Positions 52,687 to 61,172 of a DNA stretch of 64,000 bases are shown here, one piece after another; within the stretch, counting starts at the first letter, position 1; each line of letters opens with the position of its first letter. The position numbers and the translations under genes are program-made. Origin of the DNA: Pelagadaptatus aseana. Its GTDB lineage: Bacteria > Pseudomonadota > Gammaproteobacteria > Pseudomonadales > Cellvibrionaceae. The notes under the pieces are model-generated. The model was not told the DNA's origin, made no database searches, and worked only from the letters and a program-made list of their open reading frames with translations. The stretch covers positions 1 to 64,000 of the forward strand of contig BAABNI010000005.1 of NCBI GenBank assembly GCA_040365065.1, in the 5' to 3' direction.

Positions 52687-53064
52687 ATGCCGATTGCGTA
52701 CGAGTATTTTGAAGACGCCAATATTCTCGAGCTCAAGGTTACTGGAGAGTTGAAGTCCCGGGAAATTGTCGATTATTTCCAACTGCTGCTTGACGGTGAT
52801 TTTCTACGCGAAGGCTTTATTGAAATTGTCGATCTCAATGGTGTAACGGATTTTGTGTTGCGCTTTACCGATCTTGAAAAAATTCAGCAGCTGACCGGTC
52901 AATTTCAAAAGGCAGGGCAGAAGGCAACGTTGATGTGTTGCTATAACCAAAGAGCCCGCGGTGTATCGGCGATGATGAACCCTCTGTATCTGTCGGCCAA
53001 GTTCACGTTTCTGATATGCGAGACCGAGGCGGACAAGGACGCGTTTCTGGAGTCTTTGAGCTAA
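52687..53064 (+). CDS. SpoIIAA/STAS-like small protein
   Basis: 125 aa, soluble. The pattern MPIAYEYFEDANILELKVTGELKSREIVDYFQLLLDGD..FIEIVDLNGVTDFVL alternates strands and helices like the SpoIIAA-like (STAS-related) family. I do not see a phosphorylatable Ser at the usual place. The role is unknown. It sits between radA and a PilZ gene on the opposite strand. Confidence 0.6.
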   Translation: MPIAYEYFEDANILELKVTGELKSREIVDYFQLLLDGDFLREGFIEIVDLNGVTDFVLRFTDLEKIQQLTGQFQKAGQKATLMCCYNQRARGVSAMMNPLYLSAKFTFLICETEADKDAFLESLS

Positions 53065-53124
53065 TTATCCGCCGGGATGATTCAATCAGGGATCCGTTAA
53101 ATCCGGGGCTAGTTAAATCCAGAG

Positions 53125-53511
53125 TTAGTTAAATAAAGTCAATTGCGACTGGGCCTGATAGACCTCAAGGCTTTTAAGCACTTTTCGGGCGGCCTCAGAC
53201 GTCGGTTTAAAGGCCACGCCACAGCGGTAAAAGTTATTGCTGCGAGCCCGATTACAGACCACACCGTGAACCTCTGCGGTACCGCTGCGACTCTGTACCA
53301 ACAGTTCTACTTCATCACCGACACTGAAGCAGTGGGGGGTAATGAATCCCACGCCATGGCGATTAAAATCCACGGAGTCAACCTTGCCAAATTCGAAGCT
53401 GTTTGGGTTACTGCGATGTGATTTAATCAGCAGATCGATGTTCTTGGCCGGCAGGCGTTTTACCTTTCTGCGCTCTTGAGGTTTAAAAGCAGGGATGGTG
53501 ACGCTGTTCAA
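53125..53511 (-). CDS. PilZ domain protein
   Basis: 128 aa. An RRKVKR segment near residue 14 offers RxxxR, and VDFNRHGVGFITP offers the second motif in a DxNxxG form, with Asn in place of Ser. GDEVELLVQSRSGTAEVHGVVCNRAR and NNFYRCGVAFKP complete the beta-barrel. It is probably a c-di-GMP effector, though the altered motif lowers certainty of binding. It converges on the SpoIIAA-like gene. Confidence 0.8.
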   Translation of the reverse strand: MNSVTIPAFKPQERRKVKRLPAKNIDLLIKSHRSNPNSFEFGKVDSVDFNRHGVGFITPHCFSVGDEVELLVQSRSGTAEVHGVVCNRARSNNFYRCGVAFKPTSEAARKVLKSLEVYQAQSQLTLFN

Positions 53512-53676
53512 AGTGCTACCCAGTCAGTATGTTGATGGCGCGTAATTTAACATTATTCGCATTCAAAATCTTGATTTGGCGCAACAATTTTGGCGTGACA
53601 GCCGGTGTAATAACGATGGTGCCGAGATAGTGCCGATCCACGGACTTTATTCATTTTTCGCAGAGGGAACGCGCTG

Positions 53677-54138
53677 ATGCCACTCAAACTTACGATGGGC
53701 CTGTTATTGGTTGTACTGCTGGCCGGTTGCACCAAGGCGCCACCCTGTCCGGGATTTAAGGATTCCCCGGTGGTGGTCAGTGCCGGATGTCTGGCTTTCC
53801 AGGGGCAGAAGCTGTTGCTGGTGCAGGGGCAAAATGGTGCCGTCAGTGTACCCGGTGGCAGTGCCAATCCCGGGGAGAATGGTCGCTGTGCGGCATTTCG
53901 GGAGACCTGGGAGGAAACCGGTTTAAGGGTCGTGCCCGGACCATTGGTGAGGGCCTTCGATAATGGCTTTCACCTGTATCACTGTCGGGTAGGCGATTGG
54001 CCTGAGCGTTTTGAGCCGCCTTTTCGTCTGGAGATCCGGGAAGTGATGCTGCTGCATCGCGATCAATTTGACCGCGTTGACTGGCGCTTTCCGGAGCAGC
54101 AACAGTGGCTGTCGGATTGGCTGCAGCAAAATCAGTGA
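53677..54138 (+). CDS. Nudix hydrolase predicted as a lipoprotein
   Basis: 153 aa. The N-terminus is a lipoprotein signal peptide, MPLKLTMGLLLVVLLAGC, with lipobox LAGC (Cys18). The Nudix box is complete: G-x5-E-x7-REUxEExGU is met by GSANPGE...FRETWEETGL (about 62-84). Nudix enzymes normally hydrolyse nucleotide or polyphosphate pyrophosphates in the cytoplasm; here the enzyme would face the periplasm, anchored by lipid. Cys residues at 24 and 38 (PPCPGF, SAGCLAF) could be paired. The substrate is unknown. The TudS gene follows after 53 nt. Confidence 0.85.
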   Translation: MPLKLTMGLLLVVLLAGCTKAPPCPGFKDSPVVVSAGCLAFQGQKLLLVQGQNGAVSVPGGSANPGENGRCAAFRETWEETGLRVVPGPLVRAFDNGFHLYHCRVGDWPERFEPPFRLEIREVMLLHRDQFDRVDWRFPEQQQWLSDWLQQNQ

Positions 54139-54191
54139 ACCATTGAGCGATTGCGAGCGTAATAACCGGGAAACACTGCGAGGACCGGATT

Positions 54192-55157
54192 ATGAGCTCC
54201 ACAAAACCTGTACTGGGCATCAGCGCTTGTCTGTTGGGTGAAAACGTTCGCTATAACGGCGGTCATAAACTGTCGAGGTTCTGTCGGAACGCACTTGGCG
54301 AGTATGTTGAATACCGTCCGGTGTGTCCCGAGATGGCGGCAGGGCTTGGTGTGCCAAGACCCAGTATCCGTCTGATCAGCACCGACAAGGATTCCGACCA
54401 GGTGCGCGCAGTGGAAACCAGAAACCCTGAAGTGGACCATACCCTTGCCCTGGAACAGGCCAGTGACAGGCTGGTCGAAGGTCTGGGTGATCTGGATGGT
54501 TTTATTCTGATGCAGAAAAGCCCCTCCTGCGGTATGGCCAAAGTTAAGGTCTATCAGCCCAATGGCTACGCCGACAATGATGGCGTGGGTGTGTTCGCAG
54601 GGCGCCTGCAGGAAAAATACCCCTTCATGCCTGTGGAAGAAGCAGGCCGTTTACAGGATGACGTCATTCGTGAACATTTCCTGACCAAGGTTTATCTGTA
54701 TCAACAGGTACGCCAGTTGGAAGCTAAAAATTTGACCGCCGGAGAGCTGCTGGAGTTTCATGCCGGTAACAAATACCTGCTGATGGCTTATAACGCCGAA
54801 TCCTATCGCCAACTAGGCCGGATGTTGGCCAATTTGAAGCGGGGTTCTCTGGAAGAGATTAAACAAAATTACCTACAAAAGTTGATGACAGCTCTGAATA
54901 AACCCATTTCCCGGGGACGTCATGTTAATGTGCTGCAACATCTGGTGGGTTACCTCAAGCAATTGGTGACAACCCAAGACAAAGAAGAGCTGTTGTTCCA
55001 CATTCGTCAATACCATCAGGGCATTGTGCCTTTGGTGGTGCCGATGACCTTGTTACTGCACCATTTCAAACGCTTTCCCCAAGAATGTGCCTACGTCCTG
55101 AAGCAGCGTTATTTGCAACCTCACCCTGATACTCTGGGGTTGAGAAGCAAAATCTAA
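54192..55157 (+). CDS. DUF523-DUF1722 protein (TudS-like desulfidase domain plus YbgA domain)
   Basis: 321 aa two-domain protein. The DUF523 half (about 1-150) has the three Cys that hold a [4Fe-4S] cluster in thiouracil desulfidase TudS: Cys13 (ISACLLG), Cys45 (RPVCPE) and Cys113 (SPSCGMAK). The C-terminal DUF1722 (YbgA) domain runs about 195-315 (LEFHAGNKYLLMAYNAESYRQLG...). Fusions like this are widespread and often lie near photolyase genes; none is present here. A role in removing sulfur from damaged or scavenged thiopyrimidines is an inference. A terminator-like hairpin follows. Confidence 0.85.
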   Translation: MSSTKPVLGISACLLGENVRYNGGHKLSRFCRNALGEYVEYRPVCPEMAAGLGVPRPSIRLISTDKDSDQVRAVETRNPEVDHTLALEQASDRLVEGLGDLDGFILMQKSPSCGMAKVKVYQPNGYADNDGVGVFAGRLQEKYPFMPVEEAGRLQDDVIREHFLTKVYLYQQVRQLEAKNLTAGELLEFHAGNKYLLMAYNAESYRQLGRMLANLKRGSLEEIKQNYLQKLMTALNKPISRGRHVNVLQHLVGYLKQLVTTQDKEELLFHIRQYHQGIVPLVVPMTLLLHHFKRFPQECAYVLKQRYLQPHPDTLGLRSKI

Positions 55158-55210
55158 CAACAACAGAGCTGAATTCAGCGCAATCAGGCCTCCTTCCTAC
55201 ATCCCTCCTT

Positions 55211-55240
55211 GGCGAGCTCACTATCGGGTTCGCCTTTTTT
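55211..55240 (+). terminator. probable terminator after the DUF523-DUF1722 gene
   Basis: GGCGA (55211-55215) pairs with TCGCC (55230-55234) over a 14-nt loop, followed by six T. The stem is short, so the call is moderate; the convergent operon ends at 55268. Confidence 0.5.
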
Positions 55241-55267
55241 ATTGTTCTTTATTATTTTTTAAATTTT

Positions 55268-55759
55268 TTAATTGGCTTTGATCAATTGCTTTCTCATGTC
55301 CGGTTCCTGAGTGGCTTCAGATAACCAGATTTCGAGAAAGTGGCGGTTAAGCGCCGACGCGGCAAAATGATTCACTGGTGTGTTGTTGTGATGCAGTACG
55401 GCGGAATTGTCGGACTTTAATTCAAAACTCAAGGTCGCTCCGGATTCAATATCAGGCAGTGCCCGATAAAAGGCATCCAGCCAAAGGTCGTGTTCGCTGG
55501 ACTGATAACCGAGCCGTTTGAACTGCTTACGGGTTTCTTTGTATATGCGTTTCGCCGGAATGTTGCGGTGATAGTTGAGCGATAACTTCAATGGACTCTC
55601 TATGCCCTGATATTGCCCCTGATCGTTATAGAGGGTGGCGGTGTAAATATCCCAGCGCCAAAAAGTCAGGGTGGATTGGCCAATGGTTTGCCAGCTTGTG
55701 GCGTATGCAGTGGAGATGGTAAGAAAAGAAACGAGGATCAGTGAGCCGATTTTAACCAT
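55268..55759 (-). CDS. chalcone-isomerase-like periplasmic protein
   Basis: 163 aa with a signal peptide (MVKIGSLILVSFLTISTAYA). The body fits the bacterial chalcone-isomerase-like family: WQTIGQSTLTFWRWDIYTATLY, LKLSLNYHRNIPAKRIYKET, GATLSFELKSDN. It is not expected to act on chalcones; bacterial members are probably fatty-acid-related. It is the last gene of the five-gene operon with FAD oxidoreductase, DUF1365, Cfa and DUF2878, whose order is conserved in many gammaproteobacteria. It overlaps DUF2878 by 22 bp. Confidence 0.83.
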   Translation of the reverse strand: MVKIGSLILVSFLTISTAYATSWQTIGQSTLTFWRWDIYTATLYNDQGQYQGIESPLKLSLNYHRNIPAKRIYKETRKQFKRLGYQSSEHDLWLDAFYRALPDIESGATLSFELKSDNSAVLHHNNTPVNHFAASALNRHFLEIWLSEATQEPDMRKQLIKAN

Positions 55760-56235
55760 GGAATACGCCCCATAAAAAATTCACAAATGGGAATAAAGGC
55801 AAGCCACCAGGCCAGAAACAGTGCCGTATAACCCAGTGATTGCCACTGAATGCTCGCTGCTCCCAGACGTTCTCCAGCAGCATAGTTGAGAGTCGCTGCG
55901 CCGCAGAACAGCAGCAGTTGCAACAGTGGATGAAGTTTCATGTGTTGCAGCCACTGATAGCTGAAGCGGGCAAAGCCCAGCCAAAGTACAAATAACCAGG
56001 CCGGCAACCAGACACTGTCAACAAAATTCATCCAGCCTTGGTAGGTCAGAAAGCCATCGACCGCGAGGCCCAGAACAGCGATAACCAACGTAAAAGCGAA
56101 TTCACTTTTATTTGGCTGATTGATCAACAGCCAGGCAAAACAAACCAGCAGACCGAGCAAAGCAGATTGCATCACCACGGTTGTAAACCAGATGCCATTA
56201 AAAAAAAGACCACTCACCAACAGGGAGTTGCTCAT
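55738..56235 (-). CDS. DUF2878 family membrane protein
   Basis: 165 aa with about five hydrophobic helices (TTVVMQSALLGLLVCFAWLLI, FTLVIAVLGLAVDGFLTY, WLPAWLFVLWLGFARFSY, LLQLLLFCGAATLNYAAGE, GYTALFLAWWLAFIPIC). The family is regularly found beside cfa and the chalcone-isomerase-like gene. Its role is unknown; a membrane partner for lipid modification is an inference. It begins 11 nt after the Cfa stop. Confidence 0.8.
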   Translation of the reverse strand: MSNSLLVSGLFFNGIWFTTVVMQSALLGLLVCFAWLLINQPNKSEFAFTLVIAVLGLAVDGFLTYQGWMNFVDSVWLPAWLFVLWLGFARFSYQWLQHMKLHPLLQLLLFCGAATLNYAAGERLGAASIQWQSLGYTALFLAWWLAFIPICEFFMGRIPWLKSAH

Positions 56236-56246
56236 GATCAGCTCCG

Positions 56247-57530
56247 TCAGTTGCTGCTCTTGGTTGCTGTGAGGTGAATAACACTGATGGTTTTCTCGAG
56301 AAAACCTGCTTCACAGTAACTGAAGTAGAAACGCCACAGGCGAATGAAGCGCTCGTCGTAGCCGTTGTCATTAAGTGATGATTGATTCGCCAGCATACGG
56401 CGATGCCAATCATCCAGAGTTTTGGCGTAGCTGTGTCCGAAATCTGAAATATTTCGAATCACCATTTGCGTATCTTTGGTGATGTGATCAGCAAGCAAAT
56501 TAATACTCGGCAGAAAGCCGCCGGGAAAAATATGTGCCTGAATAAAATCAGGTTTTTTCAGGTAGCTATTGAGTCGCTGGTCGACCATGGTAATACTCTG
56601 CAGAACCAGAGTGCCGCCGGGTTTCAGTAAGGTATTGAGGGTTTTGAAATAATTGTCCATGTATTGCTTGCCAACGGCTTCAATCATTTCAATGGACACA
56701 ATTTTGTCATAACCGGATGGGTGACCGGCGGATTGGGCATGGGTGGGCAGATCCCGGTAGTCTTTCTTCAACAGAGTGATGCGATCGCCCAGATTTTCTT
56801 TGGCAATGCGGTCCTGAACATATTGGTACTGTTCTTCAGAGATGGTGGTCGTGGTAACCCGGCAATCGCAATGTTTCGCCGCAGCAATGGCCAGATGGCC
56901 CCAACCCGTGCCGACTTCCAGCAGTGTGTCGCCATCCTTGAGATCCAGCTCTGAGAGAATCTTGGCGACTTTATTGGCCTGGGATTGTTCCAGCGTGTCC
57001 GAGTCTGAGAGATACAGCCCGGAAGAGTAGAGCATTGAATCGTCCAGGAAGTGGCGGTAAAGGGTATTGCCCAGATCGTAGTGGGCCCCAATGTTCTTTT
57101 TTGATTGCTTGTGGTGATTGCGGTTGCTCCAGTGTTGCAACCAGTAATAGGGACGGGTAATCCAGGAAAAACGGTTCTCAAAACGGTTCAACCAGTTCAG
57201 GTTGCGCGCAAAAATTTGCAACAGTGGGGTCAGGTCAGATGTGTTCCACCAGCCATCAACAAAGGCTTCTCCCATGCCAATGCCACCGTTGAGCAGCACC
57301 CGGCGAAAGAATTGTGGGTGGTGCACGTGCATGTGGACCGCGTCAGTCCCATCCGAGCTCCCCAGGGTGTATTCCTTGCCATCATAATTGAACAGATGGA
57401 TCCGGCCCTGAGGTAGTTTTTCCAGATAATTGATAAAAAGTTTCTGGAAAAAGGCGTCTATGTTGCTCGACTGAGTGAATTCATTTGATGCGTTTGCTTT
57501 CAAATTGTTATTACAGACTTCTGTGTCCAT
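56247..57530 (-). CDS. cfa: cyclopropane-fatty-acyl-phospholipid synthase family methyltransferase
   Basis: 427 aa from ATG 57530, which has GAGGAT 4-5 nt upstream; earlier in-frame codons would overlap DUF1365 more. The SAM site is LLEVGTGWGHLAIAAAKH, the bicarbonate/active-site segments SIEMIEAVGKQYMDNYF and YCEAGFLEKTISVIHLT are present. It transfers a methylene or methyl group to unsaturated phospholipid acyl chains. In the ECF11 setting similar enzymes are linked to the singlet-oxygen response and to furan or other modified fatty acids, so the exact product is uncertain. Its start overlaps the end of DUF1365 by 20 bp. Confidence 0.9.
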   Translation of the reverse strand: MDTEVCNNNLKANASNEFTQSSNIDAFFQKLFINYLEKLPQGRIHLFNYDGKEYTLGSSDGTDAVHMHVHHPQFFRRVLLNGGIGMGEAFVDGWWNTSDLTPLLQIFARNLNWLNRFENRFSWITRPYYWLQHWSNRNHHKQSKKNIGAHYDLGNTLYRHFLDDSMLYSSGLYLSDSDTLEQSQANKVAKILSELDLKDGDTLLEVGTGWGHLAIAAAKHCDCRVTTTTISEEQYQYVQDRIAKENLGDRITLLKKDYRDLPTHAQSAGHPSGYDKIVSIEMIEAVGKQYMDNYFKTLNTLLKPGGTLVLQSITMVDQRLNSYLKKPDFIQAHIFPGGFLPSINLLADHITKDTQMVIRNISDFGHSYAKTLDDWHRRMLANQSSLNDNGYDERFIRLWRFYFSYCEAGFLEKTISVIHLTATKSSN

Positions 57531-58389
57531 CTTTATCCTCGGCAAGCTCAAGTTGACTGGTGGTGGTATTTTGATTTCCGGTCGGACCGGGGTAGCTCTG
57601 ATAACGGATTCCCTTGCAGAACAGTTTAACGGCCTGCCAGTAAATTCTGAGCTTAACAGCTGCAACCATCACTACATTACTTACCAATACGGGCAATAGT
57701 TTGGAGTGGTTCAGGGTCTCTGCGGATAATTTCAAAGCGGCGGTGAATTGGCGGCGTTTGTCCTGGGTGGAATGGATGGTGATGGCAAAATCATCATTGT
57801 CATAGTGGATTTGCCAGTGGTATTCCTGCCGGGTTTCCATAAAGGGAGAAACATGAAAAGTCTTGCGCTGTCGATAGGGTTTGCGGCTGTTGGTCAGCGG
57901 TACGATGTAGTGATGCTTTTCATTCCAGGGCGTATTACTGACTTCAGCTACTAACGTGTGAAACGCAAACTCGCCACTGGGGTTATCCGCAGTCCCCTGC
58001 TGGGAGCCTATAAAGAAAAAGTTTACCGGGCTGAAATAGCGTCCCAGATAATTGAGCTGCCCCAGAAAAAAAACTTCATTGTCGGGGGATTTGTCGAGCT
58101 TGGTGAGTTCCCGGATGTAGCTTGCCAAATCCTGATCTTCCGGACCTATATGGTCCTTGCGGCGGTATTTGACCCAGCCTGGTCCCGAGGAAAACCAGTT
58201 GGGTTGCTCTTGGCGGGCTTGCTCCAGTCGATCCAGCGCCAGCCAGAAGCAGCCATAGGAATAACTGAACTTATGCACGCGGGGTTGAAATCGGCAATGA
58301 GCAACCCGGCCGGTGAGGAAGCCGGTTGCACGGGATGACAGAGAGGGTTGTTGCCTGAGGGTTCGGTTAGGTTTCACAGCGAAATTCAC
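57511..58389 (-). CDS. DUF1365 family protein
   Basis: 292 aa. SRATGFLTGRVAHCRFQPRVHKFSYSYGCFWLALDRL is the conserved opening of DUF1365, followed by FFLGQLNYLGRYFSPVNFFF, AEVSNTPWNEKHHYIVP and KTFHVSPFMETRQEYHW. The family has no established activity but is almost always next to the FAD oxidoreductase and Cfa genes, as here. Its ATG overlaps the FAD gene by 4 nt (ATGA), a coupled start. Confidence 0.85.
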   Translation of the reverse strand: MNFAVKPNRTLRQQPSLSSRATGFLTGRVAHCRFQPRVHKFSYSYGCFWLALDRLEQARQEQPNWFSSGPGWVKYRRKDHIGPEDQDLASYIRELTKLDKSPDNEVFFLGQLNYLGRYFSPVNFFFIGSQQGTADNPSGEFAFHTLVAEVSNTPWNEKHHYIVPLTNSRKPYRQRKTFHVSPFMETRQEYHWQIHYDNDDFAITIHSTQDKRRQFTAALKLSAETLNHSKLLPVLVSNVVMVAAVKLRIYWQAVKLFCKGIRYQSYPGPTGNQNTTTSQLELAEDKDGHRSL

Positions 58390-59714
58390 AGTGAAACTCC
58401 CAGCGATTCACAAACGCGAAGGGCGCTGAATACACCGTCTTCGTGAAAGCCATTACGCCAGTAGGCGCCGCAAAAATGGGTGTTGTCGACACCGGATATT
58501 TGCTGCCACTGTTGTTGCGCCTGATGACTGGCCTCGGAAATCACCGGGTGGTGATAGACAAAAGTGCGCAGTACCGACGCCGGGTCAATGGTCTCATCCT
58601 GATTGAGTGACACAAAAAAATCAGGGCAGTTAGCGTCGAGACCCTGCAGCCGATTCATGTAATAGGTCACCTGAGTGGGCCGGCTGTTGTCGTCACTGTA
58701 TTCACCAATACGGACGTTCCAGCTGGCCCAGGCTTTACGGTTTTCCGGCATGCGCGAGGAGTCGGTGTGCAGTGTTACCTGATTGGGCTGGTATTCCATC
58801 TTACCCAGAATATCCTGCTCATCATTGCTGGGATTGGCCAGCAGCTTCAGCGCCTGATCGCTGTGGCAGGCGAGAATTACATGGTCGTAGTGTTGGCACT
58901 GGTTTTGACTCCAGACTTCGACGCCAGGAGTCTTGTGGCCCGCTTCATTGCGAACAATATAGTCCACTGGGCGATTGAGCAGTATGCTGTCTTCCAATCC
59001 GGCAGTTAACTTGGGTATGTAATTGCTGGAGCCGCCGCAAATGACTCGCCATTGGGGGCGGTCCTTGACTTCCAGCAGGCCGTGGTTGAGGAAGAATTGC
59101 AGAAAGAACGACAGCGGAAATTGTCTGGCATCATCCAGGCTGCAAGACCAGATGGCAGAAACCATCGGTAACAAATAATGCTTTTGAAAGTAAGCGCTGA
59201 AACCTTCGTTGTCGATAAACTGGCCGAGGGTCAGTTGGCTCTGCTGGCTGTTCTTGTAGGCTTTTGCAGCCTTGTTGAATCGCAGGATTTCTCCCACAAA
59301 ACCATAGAATGTCGGTGACAACAGATTGCGGCGCTGGGCAAATAAGGTGTCGAGGTTGTGGCCGTTATACTCCAGGCCATTCTCCCTGTTGCTGACGCTG
59401 AAGCTCATTTCAGTGTCTTGCCATTCGACGCCGCAACGCCGCATCAATTTTTCGAAATTCGGATAGGTGCGATCGTTAAAGACAATAAATCCGGTATCGA
59501 TGGCGTATGTTTGGCCTTTTACGTCTACATCGACTGTGTGGGTATGGCCACCCAGACGGTTTTCCGACTCGTACAGATCCACTTTGAATTGGTCTTTCAG
59601 CAGGTGGGCACAAGTCATGCCGGCTATGCCAGAGCCAATAATGGCGACAGTTTTCCTGTGACTGGACTGATTATTACTGGCTTGGCTTTCGGCGGGATCT
59701 TGTGGCTGATTCAT
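58386..59714 (-). CDS. FAD-dependent oxidoreductase (amine-oxidase fold)
   Basis: 442 aa, cytoplasmic. The dinucleotide site is VAIIGSGIAGMTCAHLL, with the ESENRLGGHTHTVDVDV segment of flavin amine-oxidase and desaturase relatives, and YAIDTGFIVFNDRTYPNF. It is the first gene of the lipid-modification operon and is preceded by a sigma-E/ChrR-type promoter. Homologues in this cluster are predicted to oxidise or desaturate acyl chains; that is an inference. ATG 59714 follows a 5' leader of about 40 nt from the promoter. Confidence 0.88.
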   Translation of the reverse strand: MNQPQDPAESQASNNQSSHRKTVAIIGSGIAGMTCAHLLKDQFKVDLYESENRLGGHTHTVDVDVKGQTYAIDTGFIVFNDRTYPNFEKLMRRCGVEWQDTEMSFSVSNRENGLEYNGHNLDTLFAQRRNLLSPTFYGFVGEILRFNKAAKAYKNSQQSQLTLGQFIDNEGFSAYFQKHYLLPMVSAIWSCSLDDARQFPLSFFLQFFLNHGLLEVKDRPQWRVICGGSSNYIPKLTAGLEDSILLNRPVDYIVRNEAGHKTPGVEVWSQNQCQHYDHVILACHSDQALKLLANPSNDEQDILGKMEYQPNQVTLHTDSSRMPENRKAWASWNVRIGEYSDDNSRPTQVTYYMNRLQGLDANCPDFFVSLNQDETIDPASVLRTFVYHHPVISEASHQAQQQWQQISGVDNTHFCGAYWRNGFHEDGVFSALRVCESLGVSL

Positions 59715-59756
59715 TAAATAAAGTTCGCGGTCTGATTAGTGGAATGTGTAAATTTT

Positions 59757-59782
59757 TACGAGTTCCTATAAAGAGTGGATCA
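59757..59782 (-). promoter_or_regulatory. ECF11 (RpoE/ChrR)-type promoter of the FAD-cfa operon
   Basis: Read on the minus strand, TGATCC (59782-59777) is followed after exactly 16 nt by CGTA (59760-59757), continuing AAAAAT. Transcription would begin about 35 nt before the FAD gene. The same elements with the same spacing precede the sigma gene at 60455-60480. Confidence 0.8.
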
Positions 59783-59873
59783 ATAAACCATTTATGCAAA
59801 TGGCGCGTATCTTTGTCCAAATCGGTTAATGCACGTGGGATTACCCACGACTCTCGTTACACAGGAAAACTTA

Positions 59874-60485
59874 ATGTCCCAGACCAGCACCATTCCCGTC
59901 TTTCCACTGAATGCGCACATCCTGCCGCAGGGGCGCATGCGTTTGAGGATTTTTGAGCCTCGCTATTTGCGCATGGTTCGGGAAAATGTATCGGCTGATC
60001 CGGCATTTGCCATGGCCATGCTGGGGACACAGAAGCAAGGTGACGGCTATGATGTGATGCCCAGAGTGACCCTGGTCAGAATTATAGACTTTGAACTGCT
60101 CGAAGGTGGTCTGTTGGGCATCACCATAGAGGGCATCTGTCACGCTGAAATAAGCGACATAGAAGCCGAAGATGACGGTCTGCGCCGGGCAAGTTACCGC
60201 CCGGTGGATAACTGGTCTGCTTTGGAGGATGACGCCTCTCACGAGCTGCTTGCCAGCTCATTTGTCGACATGCTGACCGAATACCCGCAGTTGGCAGAGC
60301 TTTACCCGGATTTGCCTGAAAATGACCTTTGCTGGTACCTGATGCGCTGGCTGGAGATTCTGCCATTGCCCAGTGAGGCCAAACAGTCCCTGTTGCACAA
60401 TGATTGTGCCGATCAGGCGTTGGTGACAGTCAGCAATATTTTACAGCACAGTCGTGATCCGGATTCTTCCGGGGTGCGTATTTGA
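59874..60485 (+). CDS. LON substrate-binding domain protein
   Basis: 203 aa from ATG 59874 (AGGA 7 nt upstream); an earlier in-frame ATG at 59829 lacks a ribosome site. STIPVFPLNAHILPQGRMRLRIFEPRYLRMV is the LON N-terminal domain, followed by a helical half. There is no ATPase or protease domain. Stand-alone LON-domain proteins are of unclear function. It lies upstream of the sigma gene, and the sigma promoter is inside its last 35 nt, so a link to the sigma-E/ChrR regulon is possible. Confidence 0.85.
   Translation: MSQTSTIPVFPLNAHILPQGRMRLRIFEPRYLRMVRENVSADPAFAMAMLGTQKQGDGYDVMPRVTLVRIIDFELLEGGLLGITIEGICHAEISDIEAEDDGLRRASYRPVDNWSALEDDASHELLASSFVDMLTEYPQLAELYPDLPENDLCWYLMRWLEILPLPSEAKQSLLHNDCADQALVTVSNILQHSRDPDSSGVRI
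60455..60480 (+). promoter_or_regulatory. ECF11-type autoregulatory promoter of the sigma factor
   Basis: TGATCC (60455-60460), 16 nt, CGTA (60477-60480). The predicted transcript starts near 60487, which makes the in-frame TTG at 60492 an unlikely start and supports ATG 60519. It overlaps the end of the LON-domain gene. Confidence 0.8.
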
Positions 60486-60518
60486 TTCAGATTGCATATA
60501 CTTTTTCGAGTTATCACC

Positions 60519-61172
60519 ATGTTGCAGGTTACCCAAAGTATCGTGTCAGAATCCCCGGACCAGTCCAGACCGGCGTCAAATGAATCGCAGTTGCTTGAGC
60601 CCGAGCGTCTTCAGCAATTGATGTGTCGCATAGTCAATCGCAGAGACAAGCATGCTCTGTCTGAAATTTTTGAATTGCTCAGTGGTCGCATCTTGCACTT
60701 TGCACAGCGTCAGACCGGCGATATCGAGGCCGCTCGAGAAATTCTACAAGATGCCATGATGGCGGTATGGCAAAAAGGTCACACCTACAATTCTGACAAA
60801 GCCAAGGTCACCACCTGGCTGTTCACTATTGTCCGTAACCTTTGTTACGACTTGGGTCGTCGCAAAATGAGCCGTCCACAGCTGGTTTCCGGTGAATCAC
60901 TCTACGCCGATCTGGCCCCGGAGGAAAACGGTTTCATCGAGAATGACTGTCACGATATTGAGGCGTTGGATAACCCCAAAATCGAGGCGGCACTGGACCA
61001 GTTGCCACAGCCACAGCGGCAGGCCGTGGCTCTGGTATTTCTCAAAGAATGCAGTCATCAGGAAGCCGCAGAGATACTGGGTATTCCAGTCGGCACCCTG
61101 AAAAGTCGGGTTCGTCTAGGTTTGGCGCGCCTGTCACAGACATTAACCAAGAGGTCTTTGGGCTATGAGTAG
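60519..61172 (+). CDS. rpoE: ECF RNA polymerase sigma factor (RpoE of the ChrR group)
   Basis: 217 aa from ATG 60519, chosen because the promoter leaves no leader for the TTG at 60492. Region 2 includes ILQDAMMAVWQKGHTYNSDKAKVTTWLFTIVRNLCYDLGRR and region 4 has LPQPQRQAVALVFLKECSHQEAAEILGIPVGTLKSRVRLGLARL. The paired downstream gene chrR overlaps by 8 bp and encodes its anti-sigma factor, which places it in the ECF11 group known from Rhodobacter for the singlet-oxygen response. The symbol follows that usage and is not the periplasmic-stress RpoE. Confidence 0.92.
   Translation: MLQVTQSIVSESPDQSRPASNESQLLEPERLQQLMCRIVNRRDKHALSEIFELLSGRILHFAQRQTGDIEAAREILQDAMMAVWQKGHTYNSDKAKVTTWLFTIVRNLCYDLGRRKMSRPQLVSGESLYADLAPEENGFIENDCHDIEALDNPKIEAALDQLPQPQRQAVALVFLKECSHQEAAEILGIPVGTLKSRVRLGLARLSQTLTKRSLGYE

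Noticed and set aside
60492..61172. sigma factor start at TTG 60492
   Set aside because: The predicted transcription start near 60487 leaves no room for a ribosome site; ATG 60519 fits better.
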